Notes: generated by a model not told the origin, from the letters alone. DNA of 16,852 nt from Methanosarcinales archaeon (GCA_025464275.1 JAODGR010000074.1:1-16852), one strand, 5' to 3'. Numbered from the stretch's first letter, positions 7,278 to 13,893 are shown. A program made the numbers and translations.

Positions 7278-7392
7278 CCCGCCTTAACTCAGTTTGGAAG
7301 AGTGCGCGGCTGTAGTGCGATTTTTGACACCTCCCAAGGTAATACCGCGCGCGGAAACCGTGATGTCCCCGGTTCAAATCCGGGAGGCGGGA
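7278..7392 (+). tRNA. tRNA-Tyr (GUA), intron-containing
   Basis: All four arms fold. The acceptor is CCCGCCT (7278-7284) with AGGCGGG (7385-7391) and discriminator A7392. The D stem is ACTC/GAGT (7287-7290, 7300-7303). The anticodon stem CGCGG (7305-7309) pairs with CCGTG (7358-7362) with one G-U pair. The T stem CCCGG/CCGGG encloses TTCAAAT. The loop C-T-G-T-A-G-A gives anticodon GTA (7312-7314), and the C1-G72 pair with A73 is the archaeal Tyr identity set. A 41-base intron interrupts the loop after position 37; the spliced tRNA is 74 nt. CCA is not encoded. Confidence 0.95.
7316..7356 (+). other. tRNA-Tyr intron with bulge-helix-bulge splice motif
   Basis: The 41-base intron sits between positions 37 (G7315) and 38 (A7357). 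The four bases CTGT (7310-7313) pair with GCGG (7351-7354). They are flanked by 3-base bulges AG/T (7314-7316) and AA/A (7355-7357), with an inner three-base helix GCG/CGC (7317-7319 with 7348-7350). This is the canonical substrate of the archaeal splicing endonuclease EndA. Confidence 0.85.
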
Positions 7393-7430
7393 TTCACATC
7401 CTCCCCCTTCTTTTAGCCCTTGAATGAGCC

Positions 7431-8018
7431 ATGACACTGCATATCCACAAGAGGGGTATGAGAGTACTGGGAATAGCAGAGAGTTTCGTCATGGAGCATA
7501 AGAAGTCAGTACTTGGGGGTATAGTGATGCGTTCCGACTTCATCATAGATGGTGCTGCCTTCCAGGAGATAACAGTGGGAGGGATGGACGCAACAGAGGG
7601 CATTCTGCGGCTATTTCATTCGCTGCAGCGTGATGATATAAATGCCATGATGCTCAACGGGTGTGTGATCAGCTGGTTCAACATAGTGGATATGGAAGAG
7701 ATATACGATGAACTGCGAATACCCCTCGTATGTGTGACGTATGAGGAATCAGAGGGTTTGGAGGAGCATATAGAGCACCATTTCAGTGGTAAAGCACGTG
7801 ATTTGAGGCTCGAGGCGTACAGGAAACTGGGGAATCGGGTCACTCTCCACCTGCATAGCGAGACCGACAAGAGGTACGAGATTTTAATCAGATTTCTTGG
7901 TATGGACAAGAGAGAAGCAGGGAGCATACTCAATAAGTTCACCTTACATGGCAGGGTGCCCGAACCTCTGCGGGTAGCGAAGATGATGGCGAGAGCAGCA
8001 CTCAGGTATTTCTCCTGA
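7431..8018 (+). CDS. DUF99 (UPF0215) family protein, endonuclease V-like fold
   Basis: A 195-residue protein of the archaeal DUF99 family, which is related in fold to endonuclease V. Recognisable parts are RVLGIAESF (11-19), GGIVMRSDFIIDGAAF (29-44), and LNGCVISWFNIVDMEEIYDE (75-94), matching the family's conserved L-x-G-x(5)-F-N-x-x-D stretch; IPLVCVTYEE (97-106) follows. No signal peptide or membrane segment, so probably cytoplasmic. DUF99 members have no firmly established reaction; a nucleic-acid role is suggested only by the fold. The gene begins 39 bases after tRNA-Tyr and may be read from the same promoter. It converges with the TFB gene across 36 pyrimidine-rich bases. No clear Shine-Dalgarno precedes the chosen ATG, and Met10 is a possible alternative start. 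Confidence 0.85.
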   Translation: MTLHIHKRGMRVLGIAESFVMEHKKSVLGGIVMRSDFIIDGAAFQEITVGGMDATEGILRLFHSLQRDDINAMMLNGCVISWFNIVDMEEIYDELRIPLVCVTYEESEGLEEHIEHHFSGKARDLRLEAYRKLGNRVTLHLHSETDKRYEILIRFLGMDKREAGSILNKFTLHGRVPEPLRVAKMMARAALRYFS

Positions 8019-8054
8019 CTCCCTCTCTCCTTCTCCTCTCCTCTATATCTATAT

Positions 8055-9002
8055 CTATAATAGCACCTCTATATCGAGCTGCTCTGATAATTCCTTGTAC
8101 CTGTTCCTTATTGTGACCTCTGTAACACCAGTAACATCAGATACATCCTTCTGCGTTCGATGTTCGCCATTTAAGATTGCAGCGATATAAATAGCCGCGG
8201 CTGCAATGCCTATGGGACCCCGACCATTGGTCAGTTCCTTCTCCGATGCTTTCTTTATTATCTCTATCGCCTTCGCTCTGATGTCGCTACTGAGACCGAG
8301 CATGGAACAGAACCTGGGCACGAAGTCAATAGGAGATGCAGGCGATATCTTGAGGTCCAGCTCACGTAACAGGAATCGATAAGCGCGTGATATCTCCTTC
8401 TGCTCCACCCGGGATACCTCGGTGATCTCTTCGAGCGTTCGCGGCACCCCATACTGCCGGCAGGTGATGTAGATGATTGCGGAGGTGATGCCCTCGATGC
8501 TGCGTCCGCGGATTAGATGCTTCTTCATCGCTCTACGGTAGAGCATGGATGCCGCTTCGCGGATGTTCATCGGCAGTTTTAACGCGGACGATATCCGGTC
8601 TATCTCGGAGAGTGCGAATATGAAACTCCTCTCGGTTGTATTGGCTATATGAGTGCGCTGTTGCCATTTCTTCAACTTATACTGCCCCTGTGTTAATGAA
8701 TTCCATTTGGTGAGCGTGCTCAGCCCCTTATCATGGATTCGATATGTGAGTGGAGCACCAGCTCTCGCCCTCTTTAACATCTGCTCTGAATCAAATGCTC
8801 GCCACTCGGGTCCCATGTCCACGATATTCTCAGCAATCACCAGTCCGCAATCGGCACAAAATATCTCAGCCTTGGTATAATCACGAACCAGGCACTTAGA
8901 ACCGCATTCAGGGCACACACTCACATTCGCATCATCTTCCTCTTCCTCTTGCTTACCCTGCTTCTTATCCCTTCCTTCTCCCTTCTCCCTCTCAGGGACC
9001 AT
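8055..9002 (-). CDS. tfb: Transcription initiation factor TFB
   Basis: Archaeal homologue of TFIIB: it binds the TBP-TATA complex and the BRE and recruits RNA polymerase. A charged N-terminal extension (1-26, Lys/Glu/Gly-rich) precedes a zinc ribbon with C30, C33, C49 and C52. Next come the B-reader/linker region (about 55-100, including GPEWRAF and GAPLTYRIHDKGL), cyclin repeat 1 (about 125-215) and cyclin repeat 2 (about 220-310). The C-terminal repeat carries the BRE-contacting helix-turn-helix near 283-305 (RTQKDVSDVTGVTEVTIRNRYKEL, shortened here to key positions R282, V290, T297 and R299). The 315-residue length is normal. There is no Shine-Dalgarno; a TATA box sits about 30 bases upstream, so the mRNA is probably leaderless. 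It is on the same strand as rnhB and trxB but has its own promoter. Confidence 0.97.
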   Translation of the reverse strand: MVPEREKGEGRDKKQGKQEEEEDDANVSVCPECGSKCLVRDYTKAEIFCADCGLVIAENIVDMGPEWRAFDSEQMLKRARAGAPLTYRIHDKGLSTLTKWNSLTQGQYKLKKWQQRTHIANTTERSFIFALSEIDRISSALKLPMNIREAASMLYRRAMKKHLIRGRSIEGITSAIIYITCRQYGVPRTLEEITEVSRVEQKEISRAYRFLLRELDLKISPASPIDFVPRFCSMLGLSSDIRAKAIEIIKKASEKELTNGRGPIGIAAAAIYIAAILNGEHRTQKDVSDVTGVTEVTIRNRYKELSEQLDIEVLL

Positions 9003-9027
9003 CTCAATATCATATCAGGAGGGAGGT

Positions 9028-9037
9028 TATATAAATA
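9028..9037 (-). promoter_or_regulatory. TATA box for tfb
   Basis: Minus-strand ATTTATATAA lies 26-35 bases upstream of the ATG at 9002. Standard archaeal spacing puts the transcription start within a few bases of the start codon, matching the absence of a Shine-Dalgarno. Confidence 0.65.
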
Positions 9038-9042
9038 TGATC

Positions 9043-9750
9043 TTACCCAAGTCGCTGAATCGTTTTCCAGGACTGCCGCACATAAGCAGGTAGCTCATCC
9101 TTATGCTCCCTCAGCAGACGCTTCAGGAACTGGACGGTTCTGGAGTCAGAGGGGTATCCGCTACCTATATCAGCACCTATTTCGGCGGCAAGCGCTCTGA
9201 TTGACCGGTCACGATGCACCTTTGCCACTATTGACGCTGCACTGACCACGGGATAGTTGACATCCGCCTTGAACTCGGAGATAATCTCAATATCATGCCC
9301 CTTCTCCTTCCTCAGCCCCTGTCCCTGCCCATGCCCATGCCCCTCCTCACCCGCATCCAGGCTGTATCCGTATCCGCACCCGCACCTCCTGCGGAGGTTG
9401 GAAGCGAAGCGTTCCGGATTGACATCTGCAGCGTCAACGTATACCCTGTCGGGATGAAGGAGCTCAATGATGGAGGAGAAGAGGTCAACGGTGATCTCGT
9501 TCATACTCTGGCTCTTCCGCCTCTCGTCTATCTCATCTGCGGTGAGTTCCAGGACCTGAACCTCGGTATTAGCTTCGATGAGCTCTGCGAGTTCTTCTCG
9601 CCTCCTGGGACTCAGCTTCTTCGAGTCTCGCACACCCAGCGCTTCCAGCCCCTCAAAGTTCAAGACTCCGGCAACGAAGAGTGAGCCTATTACAGGTCCC
9701 CTTCCCGCTTCATCTATTCCTATCTCCCTCCGGCGGTTATAGCAGGTCAT
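9043..9750 (-). CDS. rnhB: Ribonuclease HII
   Basis: RNase HII cleaves the RNA strand of RNA-DNA hybrids and nicks at single ribonucleotides in DNA. The four acidic catalytic positions are present: the D and E of GIDEAGRGPVIG, the D of YVDAAD, and the D of FKADVNYPVVSAASIVAKVHRD. With the start chosen here these are about residues 13, 14, 106 and 163 of 235. A simple-sequence insert (GHGHGQGQG, preceded by GCGYGYS) lies between the third and fourth. I chose the ATG at 9750 because homology to archaeal enzymes begins right after it and its overlap with trxB is 14 bases. The ATG at 9786 (247 residues) has a weak GGTGG upstream and remains possible. Overlap with trxB implies one transcript. Confidence 0.92.
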   Translation of the reverse strand: MTCYNRRREIGIDEAGRGPVIGSLFVAGVLNFEGLEALGVRDSKKLSPRRREELAELIEANTEVQVLELTADEIDERRKSQSMNEITVDLFSSIIELLHPDRVYVDAADVNPERFASNLRRRCGCGYGYSLDAGEEGHGHGQGQGLRKEKGHDIEIISEFKADVNYPVVSAASIVAKVHRDRSIRALAAEIGADIGSGYPSDSRTVQFLKRLLREHKDELPAYVRQSWKTIQRLG

Positions 9751-10648
9751 TGTAGGCAGATAGTGCGGCAATTGCACCCTCTGCACATGCGACTACCACC
9801 TGTCTGACACCGCCTGTGACGTCACCTGCGGCATACACGCCCTTGAGATTCGTCCTCTGGCTTCTATCTGTGATGATGTACCCGTGTGGATCGAGCGAAA
9901 CGCCCATCTCCTTTGCCAGCTCACTGTTCGGCTCCTCACCGATGGATACGAATAGCCCGGCGATAGCAAGTTCACTCTCAACGCCCCCGGTATCAATAAT
10001 AACACTTCTCAGCACCTTATCCCCTCTTATCTCCTTTATAATGGAGTTCCAGCGGATGCTAATGCCCGCCTCTTCCAGCTTCTGCTGTAAATATGGCTCT
10101 GCTCTGAGCTTATCTCGCCTGTGAATCAATGTAACCATGCATCCAAGTTTTCGGAGGTATAGCGCCTCTCTGGCTGCGGAATCGCCACCACCAACCACAG
10201 CTACCGGCTTATTTTTAAAGAAGAAGCCATCACAGGTGGCACAGTAAGATACACCCTTTCCAAGGAATGCATCCTCGCCCTTCACCCCAAGCCGCCTGTG
10301 CCTGGTTCCTGTGCACAGCACCACCGCTTTTGTGCGGTAAGAGTCCTTATCAGAGGTGACCACCATGTCCCCCTCCGGGCTTGCTTCTATCGCCACGACC
10401 TTCTCCAGCTCGCGGATCACAACGTATCTCGATACATGCTCCTTTATCTTCGATGCCAGTTCCATCCCGCCAATCCTATCGAATCCTGGATAATTCTCTA
10501 TCTCCGGAGCTTCGTTCGATAATCCTCCGCTTATCCCTTTCTCAAGTATCAGGGTATCCAGTCCGCTTCTCACACCGTACATCCCGGCGGTCATTCCCGC
10601 GGGTCCCGCACCAACCACCACCAAGTCGTGTCTCTCACTCTCACCCAT
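9737..10648 (-). CDS. trxB: Thioredoxin reductase, NADPH-type flavoprotein
   Basis: FAD-dependent low-molecular-weight thioredoxin reductase (303 residues), passing electrons from NAD(P)H to thioredoxin-like proteins. The FAD-binding GAGPAGMTAG (13-22), the redox-active CATC (C136, C139) before DGFFF, the second dinucleotide motif GGGDSAAREA (153-162) and the FAD-closing GDVTGGVRQVVVACAEGAIAA near the C terminus are all intact. HRRDKLRA (176-183) matches the HRRxxxR pattern that reads the 2'-phosphate of NADPH, unlike the F420-dependent enzyme of some methanogens. The ATG is preceded by GGTGGTGT (10657-10664). The 3' end overlaps rnhB. The partner thioredoxin is not in the window. A related ferredoxin/thioredoxin-type flavin reductase is a less likely alternative. 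Confidence 0.93.
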   Translation of the reverse strand: MGESERHDLVVVGAGPAGMTAGMYGVRSGLDTLILEKGISGGLSNEAPEIENYPGFDRIGGMELASKIKEHVSRYVVIRELEKVVAIEASPEGDMVVTSDKDSYRTKAVVLCTGTRHRRLGVKGEDAFLGKGVSYCATCDGFFFKNKPVAVVGGGDSAAREALYLRKLGCMVTLIHRRDKLRAEPYLQQKLEEAGISIRWNSIIKEIRGDKVLRSVIIDTGGVESELAIAGLFVSIGEEPNSELAKEMGVSLDPHGYIITDRSQRTNLKGVYAAGDVTGGVRQVVVACAEGAIAALSAYNDLL

Positions 10649-10706
10649 ATCATATCACACCACCATTAACATAGGGAGCAAAGGCAAAAGAAGAGAGAGG
10701 AGAAAG

Positions 10707-10717
10707 ATATATAAATA
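10707..10717 (+). promoter_or_regulatory. TATA box for tRNA-Val(GAC), possibly shared with trxB
   Basis: gatatataaat lies about 41 bases before the tRNA. Its reverse complement (atttatatatc) is also a good TATA element and lies about 60 bases upstream of the trxB ATG, so one symmetric element may serve both directions. That sharing is inference. Confidence 0.5.
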
Positions 10718-10757
10718 GGGCAACAATGTAGTGTATAGCATAGGTATAGCAGAGAGA

Positions 10758-10829
10758 GGGCCCGTGGTCTAGGGGAATGACGTCGCCTTGACGAGGCGGA
10801 GGTCATGCGTTCGAGTCGCATCGGGCCCA
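10758..10829 (+). tRNA. tRNA-Val (GAC)
   Basis: The acceptor is GGGCCCG (10758-10764) with CGGGCCC (10822-10828) and discriminator A10829. The anticodon stem is TCGCC/GGCGG around loop TTGACGA with anticodon GAC at 10790-10792. The T stem is ATGCG/CGCAT with loop TTCGAGT. It is 72 nt with no intron and no encoded CCA. It is nearly identical to the tRNA-Val(UAC) on the other strand at 13354-13427. Confidence 0.95.
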
Positions 10830-10849
10830 TGAGTAATATCTGTAATCCG

Positions 10850-10866
10850 TCTGCAATATCAGCAGA
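10850..10866 (-). terminator. Small hairpin downstream of the L21e gene
   Basis: TCTGC (10850-10854) and GCAGA (10862-10866) can pair around a 7-base loop, 17 bases past the L21e stop and 21 bases after tRNA-Val. There is no clear T-run, so a terminator role is tentative. Confidence 0.25.
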
Positions 10867-10882
10867 TTTGCATGCAGTTATG

Positions 10883-11197
10883 TTATTTCAATTGAGTTAA
10901 CTGTGGGCTGAGGTGTTCAGGTCTGATAAATAGCTCTTTTGGCTTCTTGTGCCCTCTAATACCATCAAATACCTTCACAATGAACGCTCTACCTCTTCTA
11001 CCCACCACCTCACCGGTCATACCGTGGAATCTTCGATGCGGCATCCCTTTATGGACGCTGGGGTCTATCTTGATGTGAACCTTATCCCCCGCTTCGAATC
11101 TCTGAACCGCTTTGCTTATCGGAGATAACCCGCGGTCCCTCTTCCTCTTACTCAGCTTCTTCCTCGTCTTCTTCCTCTCGCCATGAGAACGTGCCAT
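10883..11197 (-). CDS. rpl21e: 50S ribosomal protein L21e
   Basis: Archaeal/eukaryotic-type large-subunit protein eL21. It begins MARSHGERKKTRKKLSKRKRDRG-type (residues 1-23, strongly basic, rRNA-binding), followed by the SH3-like core with FEAGDKVHIKIDPSVHKGMPHRRFHGMTGEV and a C-terminal ELFIRPEHLSPQ; the key landmarks are G-D-K-V, H-K-G-M-P-H and F-H-G-x-T-G. The 104-residue length is usual. I place the start at the ATG at 11197: GAGGTG (11205-11210) is 7 bases upstream, while a TTG further up at 11212 would overlap that site and add five residues foreign to the family. It is transcribed divergently from mpgS from interleaved TATA boxes and is flanked on both sides by tRNA-Val genes. Its low pI and size match an ordinary core ribosomal protein only in size; the N terminus is very basic. 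Confidence 0.95.
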   Translation of the reverse strand: MARSHGERKKTRKKLSKRKRDRGLSPISKAVQRFEAGDKVHIKIDPSVHKGMPHRRFHGMTGEVVGRRGRAFIVKVFDGIRGHKKPKELFIRPEHLSPQLTQLK

Positions 11198-11219
11198 TGT
11201 ATTGCACCTCAAATCTTTG

Positions 11220-11231
11220 TTATTTATATAA
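11220..11231 (+). promoter_or_regulatory. TATA box for mpgS-mpgP
   Basis: ttatttatataa lies 24-35 bases upstream of the mpgS ATG at 11255. The expected start of transcription is at or just before the ATG, so a leaderless mRNA is likely; no Shine-Dalgarno is present. Confidence 0.55.
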
Positions 11232-11236
11232 CATGA

Positions 11237-11246
11237 GTATATATAA
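11237..11246 (-). promoter_or_regulatory. TATA box for the L21e gene
   Basis: Minus-strand TTATATATAC lies 40-49 bases upstream of the L21e ATG. Initiation would fall near 11216, leaving a leader of about 19 bases that carries GAGGTG. The element lies downstream of the mpgS TATA box in the mpgS direction, so the two promoters overlap. Confidence 0.55.
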
Positions 11247-11254
11247 CAAATCGT

Positions 11255-12490
11255 ATGCTGATTGAGTTACCGAGACATACGGAGATATTCGGCTCAGTGA
11301 AGATCCACGAGCTCCAGCGTGTGTTAAAGCTGGACTCCGGGAGGTTTGAGAACCCCAGAGCTTGCAATATCGCTTTTGAGGATATAAAGGAGGTTTTGAA
11401 ACGACTTGCGATCATTGTACCCATAAAGAATGAGAATATACACCTGCTGGAGGGTGTACTGAGAGCGATTCCTTTTGATTGCTCGGTAATAGTGGTCTCA
11501 AATAGTGCGAGGACGCCGCAGGATGTATACAAGATGGAGAGGGATGTGATAACGAATGTGCACAACCTGACGCAGCAGGAGATGCTTATCATACACCAGA
11601 AGGACCCTGAACTGGGCTTCGCATTCCATGATGTGGGGTACGACTATCTCCTGGACAGGGACAGACTGGTCAGGGACGGGAAAGCGGAGGGGATGATAAC
11701 AGGCATGCTACTTGCGAAGGCACTGGGTAAGGAGTTCATCGGCTTCGCCGATGCTGATAACTATATCCCCGGGTCTGTTCGTGAGTATGTGATGGATTAT
11801 GCAGCGGGGTTCTGTATGTCCGAGTCGCCCTATAGCATGGTGAGACTTCACTGGCGTTACAAGCCGAAGGTGGTCGAGGACAGGCTATACTTCAAGAAAT
11901 GGGGTAGAGTGAGTGAGACGACGAACAAGTACCTCAATCTGCTGCTCTCCACCTCCACAGGCTTTGAGACCCGGGTGGTGATAACGGGTAATGCAGGAGA
12001 GCATGCATTGACGGTGAAGCTCGCGAATATCATGAGCTACTCCACAGGCTATTCAATCGAGCCTTTTCATTTCGTCTATCTCTTCGATGAGTTCGGGTTG
12101 AAGGCGGAGAAGGTGGTCTACACTGATGCGGTAAATGCAGGGATTGAGATCTTCCAGATAGAGACGTTGAACCCGCACATCCATGAGGAGAAGGGTGAGG
12201 AGCATATCAAGAACATGCTACTCGGCTCCCTGAGTACGATTTATAATAGTAAGCTCTGTAACGATTATGTGAGGCAGAAGGTGCTGGAGGAGCTGGTGGA
12301 TATACTGGAGAGGTGGGAGAAGCCGCCGGAGATGTTTATCATGCCTCCGATAGGTGATATTGACGCAGTCAAATTTGCTAACTCGCTGAGTATCCATTCA
12401 GACACCTTTTTATGGCTTAAACAGGGTACATTCGAGAATAAAGTGGATGAGGAGGCGTATTTGAGAAGTTTCAGGGGTACAACCGAATGA
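11255..12490 (+). CDS. mpgS: Mannosyl-3-phosphoglycerate synthase
   Basis: GT55-family glycosyltransferase that joins GDP-mannose and 3-phosphoglycerate to give mannosyl-3-phosphoglycerate, the first step to the compatible solute mannosylglycerate. The 411-residue length fits the family. Landmarks are LAIIVPIKNEN (51-61), IVVSNSARTPQDVY (79-92), the metal-binding FADADNYIPGSV (164-175), the conserved MVRLHWRYKPK (195-205) and RVVITGNAGEHALT (240-253). Residues up to about 45 form the short N-terminal region typical of archaeal members. The gene is divergent from L21e and overlaps mpgP by four bases (ATGA), so the two steps are co-expressed. A TATA box at leaderless spacing precedes it. I am confident of the function because the next gene encodes the matching phosphatase. 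Confidence 0.96.
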   Translation: MLIELPRHTEIFGSVKIHELQRVLKLDSGRFENPRACNIAFEDIKEVLKRLAIIVPIKNENIHLLEGVLRAIPFDCSVIVVSNSARTPQDVYKMERDVITNVHNLTQQEMLIIHQKDPELGFAFHDVGYDYLLDRDRLVRDGKAEGMITGMLLAKALGKEFIGFADADNYIPGSVREYVMDYAAGFCMSESPYSMVRLHWRYKPKVVEDRLYFKKWGRVSETTNKYLNLLLSTSTGFETRVVITGNAGEHALTVKLANIMSYSTGYSIEPFHFVYLFDEFGLKAEKVVYTDAVNAGIEIFQIETLNPHIHEEKGEEHIKNMLLGSLSTIYNSKLCNDYVRQKVLEELVDILERWEKPPEMFIMPPIGDIDAVKFANSLSIHSDTFLWLKQGTFENKVDEEAYLRSFRGTTE

Positions 12491-13305
12491 AGTTCGTCCT
12501 TTTCACTGACCTCGATGGCACCCTGCTCGACCCCTCTGATTACTCGTACGATGTGGCGCTTCCTGTTCTGGGCGCTCTGAAGAGAGAGGATGTACCGGTG
12601 GTATTCTGTACTGCGAAGACACTGGCAGAGAGCGAGTATTATCGTGAAGAGCTGGGGATAAAAGACCCCTTTATCGTGGAGAATGGCGGTGCAATCTTCA
12701 TACCTCACGGCTACTTCTCTTTCGAGTTCTCCCACACGGTGGAGATGGGTGATTACAGTGTTATCGAGCTTGGTGCGAGATACGAGGAATTGAGGCGGGC
12801 ATTGGAGGAGATAAGAGCGGAGACGGGTCTTAAGATAATAGGATTCGGTGATATGAGCGTGGATGAGCTGGTAGAGGAAGCGAAATTGAGCAGAGAGAAG
12901 GCAAAGCTCGCGAAAGATAAACTCTATAACGAGAGCTTCATCTTTGACGAGTCAGAGGATAAGGAAGCGATACTCATAGAGAAGGTAGAGGAGAAAGGAT
13001 TCAGCCTCACGCATGGCGGGCGATACTACAACATCCATGGAAGAGGAGCAAGCAAGGGCAAAGCGGTGAGGATACTTACAGAGCTCTTCAGGGAGGAATA
13101 CGGGGCTGTTAAGACGATAGGAATTGGTGACAGCAGGAACGATATACCCATGCTGGAAGCGGTGGAGCAGCCAGCGGTGGTAAAGAGGCGGGATGGTACG
13201 TGGCTCGAGTTACCGTCAGCCCTGAGGAATCTATATAAAGCGAAGGGTGAGGGTCCAGAGGGGTGGATAGAAGTGGTGGAGAAGTTCATATTGGGGTTGA
13301 GTTGA
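12487..13305 (+). CDS. mpgP: Mannosyl-3-phosphoglycerate phosphatase
   Basis: HAD-superfamily (Cof/MPGP subfamily) phosphatase that removes the phosphate from mannosyl-3-phosphoglycerate to release mannosylglycerate. HAD motif I is DLDGTLLD (8-15, nucleophile D8 and general acid D10), motif II is FCTAKT (40-45), the family's ENGGAIFIP is at 65-73, motif III is around K190-K192 (RGASKGKA), and motif IV is GDSRNDIPML (214-223). A C2-type cap lies between (about 85-185). The 272-residue length fits. Its ATG overlaps the mpgS stop and lies 8 bases after an aggggt that could serve as ribosome binding site. Convergent tRNA-Val(UAC) begins 48 bases downstream. Confidence 0.95.
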   Translation: MKFVLFTDLDGTLLDPSDYSYDVALPVLGALKREDVPVVFCTAKTLAESEYYREELGIKDPFIVENGGAIFIPHGYFSFEFSHTVEMGDYSVIELGARYEELRRALEEIRAETGLKIIGFGDMSVDELVEEAKLSREKAKLAKDKLYNESFIFDESEDKEAILIEKVEEKGFSLTHGGRYYNIHGRGASKGKAVRILTELFREEYGAVKTIGIGDSRNDIPMLEAVEQPAVVKRRDGTWLELPSALRNLYKAKGEGPEGWIEVVEKFILGLS

Positions 13306-13353
13306 GTTGAAGTGAGGTGAGGAGAGAGAAAATTTGGAGGAGAGGAGATGAGA

Positions 13354-13427
13354 TGGGCCCGATGCGATTCGAACGCATGACCTTCGCCTCGTAAAGGCGA
13401 CGTCATTACCACCTAGACCACGGGCCC
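13354..13427 (-). tRNA. tRNA-Val (UAC)
   Basis: Reading the minus strand, the acceptor GGGCCCG (13427-13421) pairs with CGGGCCC (13361-13355) and the discriminator is A (13354). Anticodon loop TTTACGA has anticodon TAC at 13393-13391. The T stem is ATGCG/CGCAT with loop TTCGAAT. It is 74 nt with no intron or encoded CCA. It differs from tRNA-Val(GAC) at the D loop, base 34, the base of the anticodon stem and one T-loop base. Together the two read all GUN codons except where a CAC tRNA is preferred. Confidence 0.95.
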
Positions 13428-13490
13428 GTTATTACCACACATCACATCTTATCCTTATCCCCATCCTTAAATTAGATGTAGAGATGTTCG

Positions 13491-13500
13491 TATATATTTA
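13491..13500 (+). promoter_or_regulatory. TATA box for the nac-nadK operon
   Basis: tatatattta lies 40-49 bases before the nac ATG. Initiation would be near 13522, so the aggaggt at 13520-13526 would sit at the very 5' end of the mRNA; gaggg (13529-13533) is a second possible ribosome binding site. Confidence 0.5.
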
Positions 13501-13539
13501 TCTCTTCGGATTCCTTATTAGGAGGTTAGAGGGATAAAA

Positions 13540-13893
13540 ATGCAGGTGCGTGGTGGATTTAGGAAGGGAATCAGTCCCAAGAGGTTGAATCAGATGTTGA
13601 AGCAGACGGGGATAAGCGTAGAAGAGCTGGATGATGTGGAGGAGGTGGTGATAAGAAGAGCCGATACCGAACTTGTATTCTCTGAACCCACCGTTACGAT
13701 TATGGAAGCTCAGGGTACGAGGGTGTATCAGATCTCAGGCACGCCGGAGGAGCATGTGCGGACGCGGATTTCTGATGATGATGTGAAGCTGGTGATGGAG
13801 AAGGCGGGCTGCAGTGAGGCAGATGCGAGGGCGGCATTAGAGGAGGCAAACGGTGACCTGGCTGATGCCATCTCCAAACTCTGTGGGGAATGA
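13540..13893 (+). CDS. nac: Nascent polypeptide-associated complex protein (archaeal NAC)
   Basis: Archaeal homologue of alpha-NAC. It forms homodimers that bind the ribosome and shield emerging chains. The N-terminal GGFRKGISPKRLNQMLKQTGI (5-25) is the family's basic ribosome-binding opening. The NAC beta-domain spans about 28-70 (EEVVIRRADTELVFSEPTVTIMEAQGTRVYQISG region), and a UBA domain covers about 78-117 (DDVKLVMEKAGCSEADARAALEEANGDLADAI). The 117-residue length is typical. The ATG follows an aggaggt and an AT-rich leader. The last four bases overlap the NAD kinase start (ATGA), indicating translational coupling of a translation factor with a cofactor enzyme. Confidence 0.95.
   Translation: MQVRGGFRKGISPKRLNQMLKQTGISVEELDDVEEVVIRRADTELVFSEPTVTIMEAQGTRVYQISGTPEEHVRTRISDDDVKLVMEKAGCSEADARAALEEANGDLADAISKLCGE

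Noticed and set aside
9295..9684. 129-residue plus-strand frame opposite RNase HII
   Set aside because: Its sequence is Pro/Leu/Ser-rich low complexity produced by the antisense of the rnhB repeat tract; the minus strand carries intact catalytic motifs.
11198..11212. Upstream TTG start adding five residues to L21e
   Set aside because: It overlaps the GAGGTG ribosome binding site that serves the ATG at 11197, and the extra residues are not part of the conserved MARSHG start of the family.
10758..13427. Integrated element between the two tRNA-Val genes
   Set aside because: No integrase, transposase or direct att-like repeat was seen, the tRNAs are in inverted orientation, and the interior includes a core ribosomal gene.
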